From assembly GCF_017811155.1 (NCBI RefSeq), contig NZ_JACVCV010000003.1, positions 348,050 to 412,049 on the forward strand: a stretch of DNA of 64,000 nucleotides, given 5' to 3'. Every line of letters starts with the position of its first letter. The stretch's first letter is position 1. The position numbers and the translations under genes are program-made. The notes under the pieces are model-generated. The model was not told where the DNA came from. It ran no database searches and was given only the letters and a program-made list of their open reading frames with translations. Source of the DNA: Lunatimonas salinarum. GTDB taxonomy: Bacteria; Bacteroidota; Bacteroidia; Cytophagales; Cyclobacteriaceae. Shown in pieces: positions 19,035-28,016 of the stretch.

Positions 19035-20165
19035 TTACAGGCGGCGACTCACCCGCTCCACCATCCCGGCCTTCCAAGAGGCAAACTCACCGGCCTTAAT
19101 TTTCTCCCGGGCCTGCCCCACCAACCACAAATAAAAGGAAAGGTTGTGAATGCTTGCAATCTGAGCTGCCAACATTTCTTTCGAAATGGTCAGGTGCCGT
19201 AAATAGGCCTTTGTGTACCCATTGCTTACGGCACTTTCAAACCCCAAGTCTATGGGAGAGAAATCATCTTTCCATTTTTCATTTCGGATATTGACGATTC
19301 CCTCCGTGGTAAAAAGCATCCCATTGCGGGCGTTTCGCGTTGGCATCACACAGTCAAACATGTCCACCCCCAGAGCAATGCATTCCAAGATATTCGCCGG
19401 TGTACCCACCCCCATCAGGTACCTAGGCTTGTCCTCGGGCAAAATGGCCGTAACCCACTCTGTCATCTCGTACATCAATTCGGCAGGTTCCCCCACGGAA
19501 AGTCCTCCGATGGCGTTGCCCTCCCTTCCCTGCGCTGCCACAAAAGTGGCAGATTCGGTTCTCAGGTCTTTGAATACGCTGCCCTGTACGATGGGAAACA
19601 AGGTCTGCGCATAACCATATTTCCCTTCTGTTTCGTCAAAGCGCTGTATACATCGTGATAACCAACGGTGGGTGAGATCCATGGATTTCTTTGCATACCC
19701 CCGTTCGCAGGGATAGGGCGTGCATTCGTCAAAGGCCATGACGATGTCTGCGCCGATCGCCCGTTGAATGTCCATGACATTCTCCGGTGTAAAACGATGT
19801 TTTGACCCGTCTATATGCGATTTAAACAACACCCCCTCTTCTGTTATTTTACGGTTATCGGCTAGTGAGAACACTTGGTATCCCCCGCTATCGGTCAAAA
19901 TGGGCCTATCCCAACCGATAAATTTATGCAAGCCCCCTGCAGCTTCCATGATTTCCAGCCCGGGCCTTAGGTAAAGGTGGTAGGTATTGCCCAAAATTAT
20001 CTGAGCCTTTATATCTTCTCGCAACTCACGCTGATGCACCGCCTTCACCGTACCTGCAGTACCTACAGGCATAAAAATGGGCGTTTCGATTACGCCGTGT
20101 GCAGTCTCCAAGTGGCCTGCACGGGCCTTACTGTTGGCATCTTTGTGATGGAGGGTAAAATTCAT
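19035..20165 (-). CDS. tgt: tRNA-guanine (queuine) transglycosylase
   Basis: A 376-residue TIM-barrel enzyme that exchanges guanine-34 for preQ1 in GUN-anticodon tRNAs. Catalytic and binding blocks are LTDSGGYQVFSL, FDECTPYPCERGYAKKSM, IVQGSVFKDLR, GGLSVGEP and VDMFDCVMPTRNARNG. The C-terminal zinc site (CxCxxC...H) is not present: the corresponding stretch reads FESAVSNGYTKAYLRHL and no cysteine follows DCVMPTR. A Bacteroidota -7 element is at 20215-20222. It is the first gene of tgt-lptG-eamA. Confidence 0.95.
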   Translation of the reverse strand: MNFTLHHKDANSKARAGHLETAHGVIETPIFMPVGTAGTVKAVHQRELREDIKAQIILGNTYHLYLRPGLEIMEAAGGLHKFIGWDRPILTDSGGYQVFSLADNRKITEEGVLFKSHIDGSKHRFTPENVMDIQRAIGADIVMAFDECTPYPCERGYAKKSMDLTHRWLSRCIQRFDETEGKYGYAQTLFPIVQGSVFKDLRTESATFVAAQGREGNAIGGLSVGEPAELMYEMTEWVTAILPEDKPRYLMGVGTPANILECIALGVDMFDCVMPTRNARNGMLFTTEGIVNIRNEKWKDDFSPIDLGFESAVSNGYTKAYLRHLTISKEMLAAQIASIHNLSFYLWLVGQAREKIKAGEFASWKAGMVERVSRRL

Positions 20166-20214
20166 TCGTTAACCGTTTGATTCTGCAAGTTATGCCTGAC
20201 TATTTTTATCTCCG

Positions 20215-20266
20215 CAAAAATAGAGGCATTTCGCCAAAAGAGTTGTCGATTTTGATTTTATCTTTG
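20215..20266. promoter_or_regulatory. Divergent -7 elements for tgt and the glycosyltransferase
   Basis: Minus strand TATTTTTG (20215-20222) faces tgt; plus strand TATCTTTG (20259-20266) faces the glycosyltransferase. Both fit TAnnTTTG. The plus-strand element puts the transcript start near 20273, so the TTG codon at 20271 cannot be the glycosyltransferase start. Confidence 0.55.
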
Positions 20267-20288
20267 CCACTTGAATAAAAACCCAAGT

Positions 20289-21416
20289 ATGGAAGAAGTA
20301 GTGTGGATGGTCTTTTTTTTCGCGGTAGCTGTCCAGTTAATGTACATGCTCTTCATTTTTGGTAGACTGGCTTTCTTCCCCAATAGACCTCAAAAAATCC
20401 CCTCAGTAGATTCGTTGGAAGGGGTGACCATATTGATAGCAGCAAGAAACGAATTAGAAAACCTGCAAAAACAACTCCCGATCCTGATGGCACAGGATTA
20501 TCCTTCTTTCGAAATCCTGTATGTCAATGACCGTTCTAAAGACGATACGGAAGACTGGCTGAGGGAGCAGGAATCCCGCTACCCGAACGTACGTTCCGTA
20601 CATATACGGTATGTCCCCGACCATGTTACGGCAAAAAAATACGCACTCACCTTGGGCATCAAAGTGGCATCCCATGATGTGATCTTGCTCACCGATGCAG
20701 ATTGTATCCCTGTTTCCGACCAATGGATTAAGCGGATGACGGCCCCCGTACGAACCCAAAACAAAACCTTCGCCTTGGGCCATGGCGCCTACTTGGAGGT
20801 ACCCGGATTACTAAACAAACTGATCCAATTTGAAACTTTGCTCACCGCGCTGTATTATTTTTCCTTTGGGCTTTGGCGGGCGCCTTTTATGGGAGTAGGA
20901 AGGAATCTCTGCTACCGGAAAAGTTTCTTTATGGAAAAGAAAGCATTTCACGGCCTTTGGCATGTTGTCGGGGGAGACGATGACCTTTTTGTAAACAAAC
21001 ATGCAGATAAAACGAACACCTCCGTGGTAATCCACCCGGAAAGCGTTACCATGTCCCAGCCCAAAACCACTTTCAGTGAATTTTTCACCCAAAAAAGGAG
21101 GCATTTTCAGGCCGGAAAATATTATCGGTTAAAAGATAAACTAAAACTGGGTATTTATACGTTTACACACTTGGTGTTTTGGGGCAGCGGCATCATCCTG
21201 CTCACAATGCAGCGCTCATGGGAACCAATTGCGTTGGTTTCCGGGTTGGTTTTGCTGAGAGCTGCATTGCAATATGCGATACTCCGAAATACAAGAAAGA
21301 AATTAGAAGGTGTGGGCAAAGTGCTTTGGACCATGTTTTTTGATTTTATGTATTTGATCTATTTTTGGATTATCGGAACCAAAGGGTATCTGTCAAAAAC
21401 AGTTAGATGGAAATAA
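20289..21416 (+). CDS. Membrane-bound family 2 glycosyltransferase
   Basis: A 375-residue protein with an N-terminal membrane helix (residues 2-25), a GT-A glycosyltransferase domain (about 40-260) and further helices near the C-terminus (about 300-365). Visible motifs are VTILIAARNELENL, VNDRSKDDTEDWL, the metal-binding LLTDADCIPV (DxD) and QKRRHFQAGKYY, corresponding to the QxxRW motif of processive enzymes. It probably transfers a sugar onto a lipid or polymer at the inner membrane. The ATG at 20289 is preferred to the TTG at 20271 because of the -7 element at 20259-20266. It overlaps the downstream sigma-factor gene by 10 bases. Confidence 0.85.
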   Translation: MEEVVWMVFFFAVAVQLMYMLFIFGRLAFFPNRPQKIPSVDSLEGVTILIAARNELENLQKQLPILMAQDYPSFEILYVNDRSKDDTEDWLREQESRYPNVRSVHIRYVPDHVTAKKYALTLGIKVASHDVILLTDADCIPVSDQWIKRMTAPVRTQNKTFALGHGAYLEVPGLLNKLIQFETLLTALYYFSFGLWRAPFMGVGRNLCYRKSFFMEKKAFHGLWHVVGGDDDLFVNKHADKTNTSVVIHPESVTMSQPKTTFSEFFTQKRRHFQAGKYYRLKDKLKLGIYTFTHLVFWGSGIILLTMQRSWEPIALVSGLVLLRAALQYAILRNTRKKLEGVGKVLWTMFFDFMYLIYFWIIGTKGYLSKTVRWK

Positions 21417-22018
21417 ACGAAAGAGAGTTTTCAGACAAGGCGTTAGAGGATTTTGACCTGATCGATCGGGCCGTCAGGGACAAGGATCAGCAGGCCTATG
21501 CCACGCTGATGAAGCGTTACAAAAAGGCGGTTTACTTCATGATCCTGAAAATGATACGGGACACCGATGATGCCGAAGACCTCACGATGGAAGCCTTTGC
21601 GAAATCCTTCCGAAACCTTCACAAGTTTAAGAAAGACTACACCTTCAGCACGTGGCTCTTTCGCATAGCCACAAATAACGCCATTGACTTCATCCGAAAG
21701 AAAAAGCTCAAGACGATGAGCCTAAATAACACGCTGACCGATGATGGCGGCAATTCGGTAAATATCGACGTGGAAGACGATGACAATAACCCACAGGACG
21801 AATTTATTAAGACCCAGCGAATTGAAATGGTGCGTATTTTTGTGGACAAGCTGCCGGCAAAATACCGAAAGCTTGTAAAGCTCCGCTATTTCGACGAACT
21901 GTCCTATGATGAAATCGCCGAGGAGCTAGGCAAGCCATTAGGGACTGTCAAAGCACAGCTTCACCGATCACGTGAATTACTCTACGAAATTGCCCAGGGC
22001 AAAAGCAAACACATCTAA
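21407..22018 (+). CDS. ECF-type RNA polymerase sigma factor
   Basis: A 203-residue sigma-70-family protein with region 2 (about residues 28-100: DAEDLTMEAFAKSFRNLHKF then TFSTWLFRIATNNAIDFIRK) and region 4 (about 140-195: LPAKYRKLVKLRYFDELSYD then GKPLGTVKAQLHRSRELL). The linker is acidic. It overlaps the glycosyltransferase and precedes rsmG by 19 bases, with no anti-sigma gene visible. In Bacteroidota such genes linked to housekeeping functions are usually constitutive. Target promoters unknown. Confidence 0.93.
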   Translation: MEINEREFSDKALEDFDLIDRAVRDKDQQAYATLMKRYKKAVYFMILKMIRDTDDAEDLTMEAFAKSFRNLHKFKKDYTFSTWLFRIATNNAIDFIRKKKLKTMSLNNTLTDDGGNSVNIDVEDDDNNPQDEFIKTQRIEMVRIFVDKLPAKYRKLVKLRYFDELSYDEIAEELGKPLGTVKAQLHRSRELLYEIAQGKSKHI

Positions 22019-22037
22019 CCCATCACCTTAGCCGTCA

Positions 22038-22679
22038 ATGGACGTTCAACTGATTTTTTCTTATTTCCCGGGGCTTACGGAGACCCAACAGGAGCAATTC
22101 ACCAAACTCGGCGAGCTTTATGCCGATTGGAACAGCAAGATCAATGTGATCAGCCGAAAAGACATGGATCACTTCTACCTGCACCATGTGCTGCATTCCT
22201 TGGGAATTGCGAAGGTGGTGCAGTTTCGGCCGGAGACCAAAATTTTGGACATTGGCACAGGTGGTGGATTCCCCGGCATACCCTTGGCTATCCTCTTCCC
22301 TGAAGCATCGTTTCATCTAGTGGATTCCATAGGAAAGAAAATCACGGTGGTTAAGGACGTAGTGAAGACGCTGAAGTTACAAAATGTGGAGCCTCAGCAA
22401 ACCCGTGCGGAGGAACTTAACCGCAAATACCATTTTGTCGTAAGCCGTGCCGTCACCCAAATGGCCAATTTTTTCCCTTGGGTGAAAGGCAAGTTCCGAA
22501 AAGAAGACATAGATCCAGAATTCCAAAACGGCATCTTCTACCTGAAGGGAGGGGATGTGGACGAAGAGCTGGAAGAAATGAATGTAAGCTACATCAGCTA
22601 CCACCTGGAAGATTACTTCAAAGAGAAGTTTTTCGAGACAAAGAAAGTCGTCTATATACCCTACGAGGGCAAACGGTAA
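22038..22679 (+). CDS. rsmG: 16S rRNA (guanine-527-N7)-methyltransferase
   Basis: A 213-residue class I SAM methyltransferase modifying G527 of 16S rRNA. Diagnostic blocks are NVISRKDMDHFYLHHVLHSL, the SAM loop ILDIGTGGGFPGIPLAILFP and VSRAVTQMANFFPW. Length and order of motifs are normal for RsmG (GidB). It is co-transcribed with the upstream sigma factor and glycosyltransferase, and loss of this enzyme gives low-level streptomycin resistance in other bacteria. Confidence 0.96.
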   Translation: MDVQLIFSYFPGLTETQQEQFTKLGELYADWNSKINVISRKDMDHFYLHHVLHSLGIAKVVQFRPETKILDIGTGGGFPGIPLAILFPEASFHLVDSIGKKITVVKDVVKTLKLQNVEPQQTRAEELNRKYHFVVSRAVTQMANFFPWVKGKFRKEDIDPEFQNGIFYLKGGDVDEELEEMNVSYISYHLEDYFKEKFFETKKVVYIPYEGKR

Positions 22680-22726
22680 AATTTCATTTTTTTGTCCTAA
22701 CTTTCCAAGTGTCAATCGGAAATAGT

Positions 22727-23887
22727 ATGGGAAAAAGCATTCTAACCGGTATTTGCATCCTTGGAGGAATGGCCCTATTGGGATGCACCAAACCAACGTC
22801 AAATAATACCTCCTATAACCAAGTTTCAATCTACGACACCGTATCGATCGATTCAAAGGGTGAACTGCTTTTTTTAAACTGGAGCCTTAGTACTGCCACC
22901 GTTTCTTCCGACCTGAGTACCTTGTACAATTTCAACGTCGACGAACCGTCTTTGGAAGTCGTAGATCTCGACAAGTATATCCTGTCCCATAAAGTCCCTT
23001 TAGAGCGGGAAGGTCCGAACGGAATTGGTCAGCGGGGCAAAGGGGGGATTTTGGCACTTTCAGATCAACTGCTGTTTTTCAAGGGATGGCCTGCTCCCTA
23101 TGTAATGGACTTGCAAGGACGCAGAACCGGTCTGTTGGAGAACCTTACCTTGATCAAGTCTTCGGTGACCCCAGCCGGTCGTGATTTTATGTATGAAATC
23201 ATGTATCCCGACTTTCCTAACTTGGTATTTGGCATCACAAATGAGTATCCGGGAAAGAACTTTGAGTTTACGGTGCTAGATCTCATGGACAATTCCATCA
23301 AATCGACCACTCCGCTGTCTGCCTGGGACAATTTCTCTGACTACTCGTTGGTTTTTGATGACGGAACTCAGTTTGACCTTTGGGCACCGAGGGTCTACGT
23401 GACACTCCTTGGGCAATACATCTGTCTCAGCACAGATGTCAGCTCCGATCTATACCTTTACGAACCTAGAACCGAAAAACTCATTTTCAAGGAATTTCCC
23501 CACAGCCTATCACCGAAGCATAAAACAACAACCGGATCGATCCAAACTTCGGACCCAGCTCAATTCCAAGCGACCTTTCGCAAATTATACGGTGATATAT
23601 CATTCCATCCTCCTTTTTGGGACAATGACAATCAAGTCTACTACCGCTTCAGCCATACGACTACCTTCGAGAGGTCCAAAGACGGTCTCTACCCCAAACG
23701 GATCGAGCAGCAAGTATACCTTTCGGTTATTGATACCAATTTCACACTTTCCAAGGAATATCCGCTGGAACCCCTAAACGAAGCACCTGTATTTAGTTTT
23801 AGCAAGGATGGAAAAATCTGGACGTTCCTAAACCTAAACGATGAAATCGCCTTTCTAAGGTTGGTATTGCATAAAGATTTGCCGTAA
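22727..23887 (+). CDS. DUF4221-type six-bladed propeller lipoprotein
   Basis: A 386-residue lipoprotein: MGKSILTGICILGGMALLGC gives a signal peptide with the lipobox cysteine at residue 20. The remainder resembles DUF4221 proteins of Cyclobacteriaceae, predicted beta-propellers, with the segment VPLEREGPNGIGQRGKGG near residue 90. The function is unknown; these are often found next to related propeller lipoproteins. An in-frame ORF extends back to 22478 inside rsmG, but the lipoprotein signal fixes the start at 22727. A weak -7-like TAACTTTC lies at 22698-22705. Confidence 0.7.
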   Translation: MGKSILTGICILGGMALLGCTKPTSNNTSYNQVSIYDTVSIDSKGELLFLNWSLSTATVSSDLSTLYNFNVDEPSLEVVDLDKYILSHKVPLEREGPNGIGQRGKGGILALSDQLLFFKGWPAPYVMDLQGRRTGLLENLTLIKSSVTPAGRDFMYEIMYPDFPNLVFGITNEYPGKNFEFTVLDLMDNSIKSTTPLSAWDNFSDYSLVFDDGTQFDLWAPRVYVTLLGQYICLSTDVSSDLYLYEPRTEKLIFKEFPHSLSPKHKTTTGSIQTSDPAQFQATFRKLYGDISFHPPFWDNDNQVYYRFSHTTTFERSKDGLYPKRIEQQVYLSVIDTNFTLSKEYPLEPLNEAPVFSFSKDGKIWTFLNLNDEIAFLRLVLHKDLP

Positions 23888-23945
23888 AAACATCTTTTGG
23901 GAGGTGACTTTACGGCAAATTGGACTAATTTCACCCAAGGAGTGG

Positions 23946-25259
23946 CTACTTTTTCTTATACACGATCTTAATCGGGACCCCTTTAAAATCGAAGTTTTCA
24001 CGGATCCTGTTCTCCAGATAGCGCGTATAAGGCGACTTGATGTACTGGGGCAGGTTACAGAAAAACGCAAATACCGGGTTTTTGGTAGGTAGCTGCGTGA
24101 TGTACTTGATCTTGATATATTTTCCTTTGATTGCCGGAGGAGGGTACTTTTCGATCTCCGGCAGTATCAACTCATTGAGCTTGGAAGTGGTTACCTTCCG
24201 GGTTTTGTTGTCATACACTTCGTTTGCCAACTCGATCGCCTGAAAAATCCGCTGCTTGGTGAGTGCTGAAATGAAAATGATGGGTATCCACTTATTTTCC
24301 CCAAGCTTCTCCATCATCTCGTCCTTGAAGGTCTGCATGGTCTTATGGTCCTTTTCGATGAGGTCCCACTTGTTTACCATGATCATGATCCCCTTGTTGT
24401 TTTTGATGGCAAGGGAAATCAAGTTCACATCCTGTGCCTCCAGTCCCCTTGTGGCATCCACCATGATGACCACCACGTCCGAGTCTTCCAGTGTACGCAT
24501 GGAACGCATCACAGAGTAAAACTCGATATCTTCTTTAACTTTGGCTTTCTTCCGAATACCCGCCGTGTCGGTGATGATAAAATCCTTCCCGTAAAGCTTG
24601 TACCTTGTATGGATCGCATCGCGGGTGGTTCCTGCCTCGTCTGTCACGATGGAGCGTTCCGTACCCAGCAGCGCATTGAGAAAGGAGGATTTACCTACAT
24701 TCGGGCGACCCAGTACGGCGATCTTTGGAACGCCAAAATCCGGATCTTCGTCTCCGGTATCCTGAAAGTTCTTGATGACCTCGTCAAGAAGGTCACCTAT
24801 ACCACTCCCATTTACGGCAGCAATGGGAAAAATCTGCTCGTGCCCCACACCCAAAGCATAGAATTCATTTGCCATAAGCATCTTGTCGAGATCGTCTGCC
24901 TTATTCGCCACCAGATAAATGGGCTTCTTCGAACTTCTGAGCTCGTCGGCAAACTCCTTGTCCAAATCGGTCAGCCCGTCGATGCAGTCCACCACGAACA
25001 GGATCACGGAGGCTTCCTCGATGGCCAATTTGACCTGCTTGCGTATTTCCTTTTCAAAGACGTCGTCCGATCCGGTAACGTATCCTCCGGTATCGACTAC
25101 AGAGAAAAACTTCCCCCCCCACTGTGCATGGCCATAATGCCGGTCCCGGGTGACACCGCTTAGGTTATCTTCGATAGCTTTACGCTCCTCTACCAGTCTA
25201 TTGAAAAAGGTAGATTTTCCCACATTGGGTCTACCCACTATTGCCACTATATTTGCCAT
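23946..25259 (-). CDS. der: Ribosome-assembly GTPase Der (EngA)
   Basis: A 437-residue protein with two tandem GTPase domains and a C-terminal KH-like domain, the unique Der layout. Domain 1 has GRPNVGKSTFFNRLV (residues 8-22), DTGGY and NKADD. Domain 2 has GRPNVGKSSFLNALLG (about 184-199), DTAGIRKKAKVKE and NKWDL. The KH-like part ends with FDFKGVPIKIVYKKK. It acts in 50S subunit maturation. It starts 13 bases after the era stop, forming an era-der operon. Confidence 0.97.
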   Translation of the reverse strand: MANIVAIVGRPNVGKSTFFNRLVEERKAIEDNLSGVTRDRHYGHAQWGGKFFSVVDTGGYVTGSDDVFEKEIRKQVKLAIEEASVILFVVDCIDGLTDLDKEFADELRSSKKPIYLVANKADDLDKMLMANEFYALGVGHEQIFPIAAVNGSGIGDLLDEVIKNFQDTGDEDPDFGVPKIAVLGRPNVGKSSFLNALLGTERSIVTDEAGTTRDAIHTRYKLYGKDFIITDTAGIRKKAKVKEDIEFYSVMRSMRTLEDSDVVVIMVDATRGLEAQDVNLISLAIKNNKGIMIMVNKWDLIEKDHKTMQTFKDEMMEKLGENKWIPIIFISALTKQRIFQAIELANEVYDNKTRKVTTSKLNELILPEIEKYPPPAIKGKYIKIKYITQLPTKNPVFAFFCNLPQYIKSPYTRYLENRIRENFDFKGVPIKIVYKKK

Positions 25260-25272
25260 TTTTTATATCGTA

Positions 25273-26163
25273 TTATTGGTCGTAACCAAATCGCTTCAAT
25301 TTGTTTTTGTTCTTTCGCCAGTCCTCTTCCACCTTCACAAAGGTTTGGAGAAATACCTGTTTGTCGAAAAATTTTTCCATCTCCTCCCTGGCCTGTATAC
25401 CTACACGCTTGAGTGCCTTGCCACCTTCGCCTATCACTATGCCCTTTTGGCTGCTGCGCTCCACATAGATCACGGCACGGATTCGGATGATTTTTTTGTC
25501 TTCCACAAAATCCTCGATGGCCACCTCCGTGCTGTAGGGGATTTCCTTTTTGTAGTTTAGGAAGATTTTCTCCCGGATGATTTCAGAGGCGAAAAAGCGC
25601 TCCGGACGTGTGGTAAGTTCATCCTTGTCGTAAAAGGGCTCGTGAACCGGCAAACGGTCGAGTATTTCCTGAAGAATCCGCTCGGTATTGAAAGATTCGG
25701 TAGCTGATATCGGTATAACGGTGTCTGTCTTCAATCGCTGAGTCCAGTAGGCGGTCACTTCCTCCAACCTGTTTTCTTTGTTCAGGTCAATTTTGTTGAT
25801 CACTAGCAACACCGATACGCCGGATTCGTTGATCTTTTCCAGTACGTCTTCTATTTCCTCGTCGGTTTCAAATAGATCGGTTACGAAAAGAATCACGTCG
25901 GCATCCTCCAGGGACATGTGCACAAAGCTCATCATGTTTTTGTGCAGTTCGTACTTGGGCTTCAACATACCCGGGGTATCGGAAAAGACGATCTGATAAT
26001 GGTCGTCGTTGATGATGCCCATGATACGGTGCCGGGTGGTCTGCGCCTTGGAGGAGATAATCGAAAGTCTTTCACCTATGAGCACATTCATCAGCGTGGA
26101 TTTGCCTACATTTGGCTTCCCTATGATGTTGACAAAGCCCGCCTTGTGTGTGTTTTCGGTCAT
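25273..26163 (-). CDS. era: Ribosome-assembly GTPase Era
   Basis: A 296-residue protein with an N-terminal GTPase domain (GKPNVGKSTLMNVLIGE at residues 16-32, effector STLMN...TTRHRIMG, DTPGM, NKIDL) and a C-terminal KH domain containing the family signature RAVIYVERSSQKGIVIGEGG. It binds the 3' end of 16S rRNA during 30S assembly. A well-formed promoter lies immediately upstream and der follows directly. No anomaly. Confidence 0.97.
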   Translation of the reverse strand: MTENTHKAGFVNIIGKPNVGKSTLMNVLIGERLSIISSKAQTTRHRIMGIINDDHYQIVFSDTPGMLKPKYELHKNMMSFVHMSLEDADVILFVTDLFETDEEIEDVLEKINESGVSVLLVINKIDLNKENRLEEVTAYWTQRLKTDTVIPISATESFNTERILQEILDRLPVHEPFYDKDELTTRPERFFASEIIREKIFLNYKKEIPYSTEVAIEDFVEDKKIIRIRAVIYVERSSQKGIVIGEGGKALKRVGIQAREEMEKFFDKQVFLQTFVKVEEDWRKNKNKLKRFGYDQ

Positions 26164-26179
26164 GACAATAATTTTTCTG

Positions 26180-26213
26180 CAAAGGTACTTGTTTTTTTCC
26201 GTGTGGCACCAAA
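26180..26213 (-). promoter_or_regulatory. Promoter of era-der
   Basis: Minus strand TTTG (26210-26213), 22 bases, then TACCTTTG (26180-26187), an exact TAnnTTTG element, 16 bases before the era start. Confidence 0.6.
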
Positions 26214-26381
26214 GAACCGGGAATAAACCAAAGAAAGTTTGGCTGTGAAACAGCGTTTTTTTAGGTTACCGAAAAAAACACCAAAAAAATGCCCGAAGAA
26301 AACACCTTGCCCAAATCCCTCAAAGTCAGCACGAAGCCATGTAAAGACACCCCTGGCTCCAAATTAAATTCCAACAATCCC

Positions 26382-26412
26382 TTGCATTTCACCAAAAATA
26401 CACCTACTTTTG
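26382..26412 (+). promoter_or_regulatory. Promoter of the initiator tRNA gene
   Basis: TTG (26382-26384), exactly 20 bases, then TACTTTTG (26405-26412), matching the Bacteroidota -33/-7 consensus and spacing. It is about 70 bases before the mature tRNA 5' end. Confidence 0.75.
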
Positions 26413-26481
26413 TACCACGATTTCAGCAAAACGATGCTGATAACAAATTAAATAGCGAGACATTTTCAACTAAAGATATAT

Positions 26482-26554
<73 letters not shown>

Positions 26555-26558
26555 CTAC

Positions 26559-26590
26559 AAAGGACACTGAAAACAGGGTCCTTTTTTTTT
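26559..26590 (+). terminator. tRNA-fMet terminator
   Basis: AAAGGAC (26559-26565) pairs with GTCCTTT (26578-26584), with an inner CTG/CAG pairing across one mismatch, followed by a long T run to 26590. Confidence 0.85.
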
Positions 26591-27055
26591 GAACCGACCG
26601 GACCAGCCCTTGCTAGCTCGACGGGATCATATCCGCCTAGGCGGACACAGGTTCGAGTCCTGTTCCCGCTACTACAAAGGACACTGAAAACAGGGTCCTT
26701 TTTTTTTGAACCGACCGGAGTGGCCCTTGCTAGCTCGAAGGGATCATATCCGCCTAGGCGGACACAGGTTCGAGTCCTGTTCCCGCTACTATAAAGGACA
26801 CTGGAAACAGGGTCCTTTTTTTTTGAACCGACCGGAGCAACAGTTGCCAGCTCGACGGGATCATATCCGCCTAGGCGGACACAGGTTCGAGTCCTGTTCC
26901 CGCTACTACAAAGGACACTGGAAACGGTGTCCTTTTTTTTTGAACCGACCGGAGCAACAGTTGCCAGCTCGAAGGGATCATATCCGCCTAGGCGGACACA
27001 GGTTCGAGTCCTGTTCCCGCTACTTTAAAGGATACTGGAAACAGGGTCCTTTTTT
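26591..27055 (+). repeat. Four tandem 117-base repeats carrying the 3' part of tRNA-fMet and its terminator
   Basis: Units start at 26591, 26708, 26825 and 26942, an exact 117-base period (the last unit is slightly shorter). Each has GAACCGACCGGA at its start and a degenerate D-arm region. It then has a region still containing CAT but interrupted by the palindrome TCCGCCTAGGCGGA, the intact tRNA T arm and acceptor 3' strand (ACAGG TTCGAGT CCTGT TCCCGCTA), and the same hairpin plus T run. The 5' acceptor strand is not complementary to TCCCGC in any unit, so these are not functional tRNA genes. Divergence is mainly in the first 30 bases. Confidence 0.95.
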
Positions 27056-27292
27056 CATCTTCAAAAAACTGGCCTCAGAATTCCCTTTCGTTTCAATCTG
27101 TATCTGGAGCACTTCGGTAATAAACGAGTTTATGCTTCATCAACCTGGTAGATTTACCAGTTCATAGAATTTGAAAAAAATAGATTGGTGCCAGTAGAAG
27201 GAGAAAGAAACCTGAACTGGATAGTTCCGCCCATGGGGTATAAATCTGATGTTTACAACTCAAATATTTGAAATTTCACGTATCTTTGAGCT

Positions 27293-27601
27293 ATGACCGA
27301 ATTGGTTCAAAATAAACTGGATTAGATAAAAGCAGCCTGTCAGCAACATCACGTCGGGGCTCTTTCTCTATTTGGTTCAGCTGCAAAGAGTACCATGAAT
27401 GAAGACAGCGACATAGATCTACTCGTTGAGTTTTCTAATGATATTGATGTCCTGGAATATGCCGACAACTACTTTTCGTTGCTAGATCAGCTCCAAGAAA
27501 TTTTGAATAGAAAGGTAGATCTTGTGTCTAGCAAATCACTTAAGAACCCCATTTTAAAAAAAGAGGTTTACCAGTCAAAGGTGGATTTGTATGCAGCCTA
27601 A
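27293..27601 (+). pseudogene. mntA: MntA-type antitoxin nucleotidyltransferase, nonsense-mutated
   Basis: The frame reads MTELVQNKLD, TAG stop at codon 11, then IKAACQQHHVGALSLFGSAA and onward to the end. The minimal nucleotidyltransferase motif is preserved (LFGSAA then DSDIDLLVEF, GSx...DxD). The stop fits a GAG-to-TAG change. An in-frame ATG at 27395 exists but would remove the GS motif. In intact systems MntA AMPylates and neutralises the HepT toxin. A -7 element TATCTTTG (27281-27288) precedes it. The last codons overlap the start of the hepT remnant, the normal gene order. Confidence 0.8.
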
Positions 27602-28016
27602 ACTACTCCAATAAATTTTAGCTATTGAAAGCATCATTGAGGAGATAGAGTCTATTAAGCAAAAAACTCATAACGACTTCCAAAATTTTTTTGATGATAT
27701 CATTTTGTAGCGGGCAGTCGAGCGGGATTTAGAGATTATCGGAGAAGCGGTACGGCAAATGATGGCGATCAGCCCAATCCATCAAATCACGGCTTCTAAA
27801 AACATCATCGGATTAAGAAATATCATTTCCCACGCCTATGACTCGGTTGAACCTGAGATGTTGTGGGGAATAATTCAAAAGAACATTCCTGTTTTAGCTG
27901 ATGAAATCGAGCATGACGCAAGCGACACACGGAGGGACGACTGTAATTCGTGCGACCTGCCTGCCGATAGGCAGGGATTCCATCTGACCGCTAAAGAGCA
28001 AATTATAAACAGATGA
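27591..28016 (+). pseudogene. hepT: HepT-type toxin RNase, two nonsense codons and a repeat at its 3' end
   Basis: Starting at the ATG at 27591, the frame reads MQPKLLQ, TAA, ILAIESIIEEIESI..., DDIIL, TAG, RAVERDLEIIGEA, and then the toxin motif RNIISHAY (RxxxxHxY) intact. The end, after IPVLADEIE, is not HepT-like: it runs into an intergenic repeat whose first bases coincide with the family's terminal EIE. The toxin is therefore broken three ways. HepT normally cleaves RNA under control of MntA. Confidence 0.8.

Noticed and set aside
22478..22726. Extension of the DUF4221 lipoprotein frame into rsmG
   Set aside because: It overlaps rsmG in another frame, and the lipoprotein signal peptide starts at 22727.
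26591..27055. CRISPR-like array
   Set aside because: Units are 117 bases, contain tRNA and terminator sequence and have no short repeat with variable spacers; no cas genes nearby.
26591..27055. Four extra functional tRNA-Met genes
   Set aside because: The acceptor 5' strand is not complementary to the conserved 3' strand, and the anticodon arm is disrupted by a palindrome.
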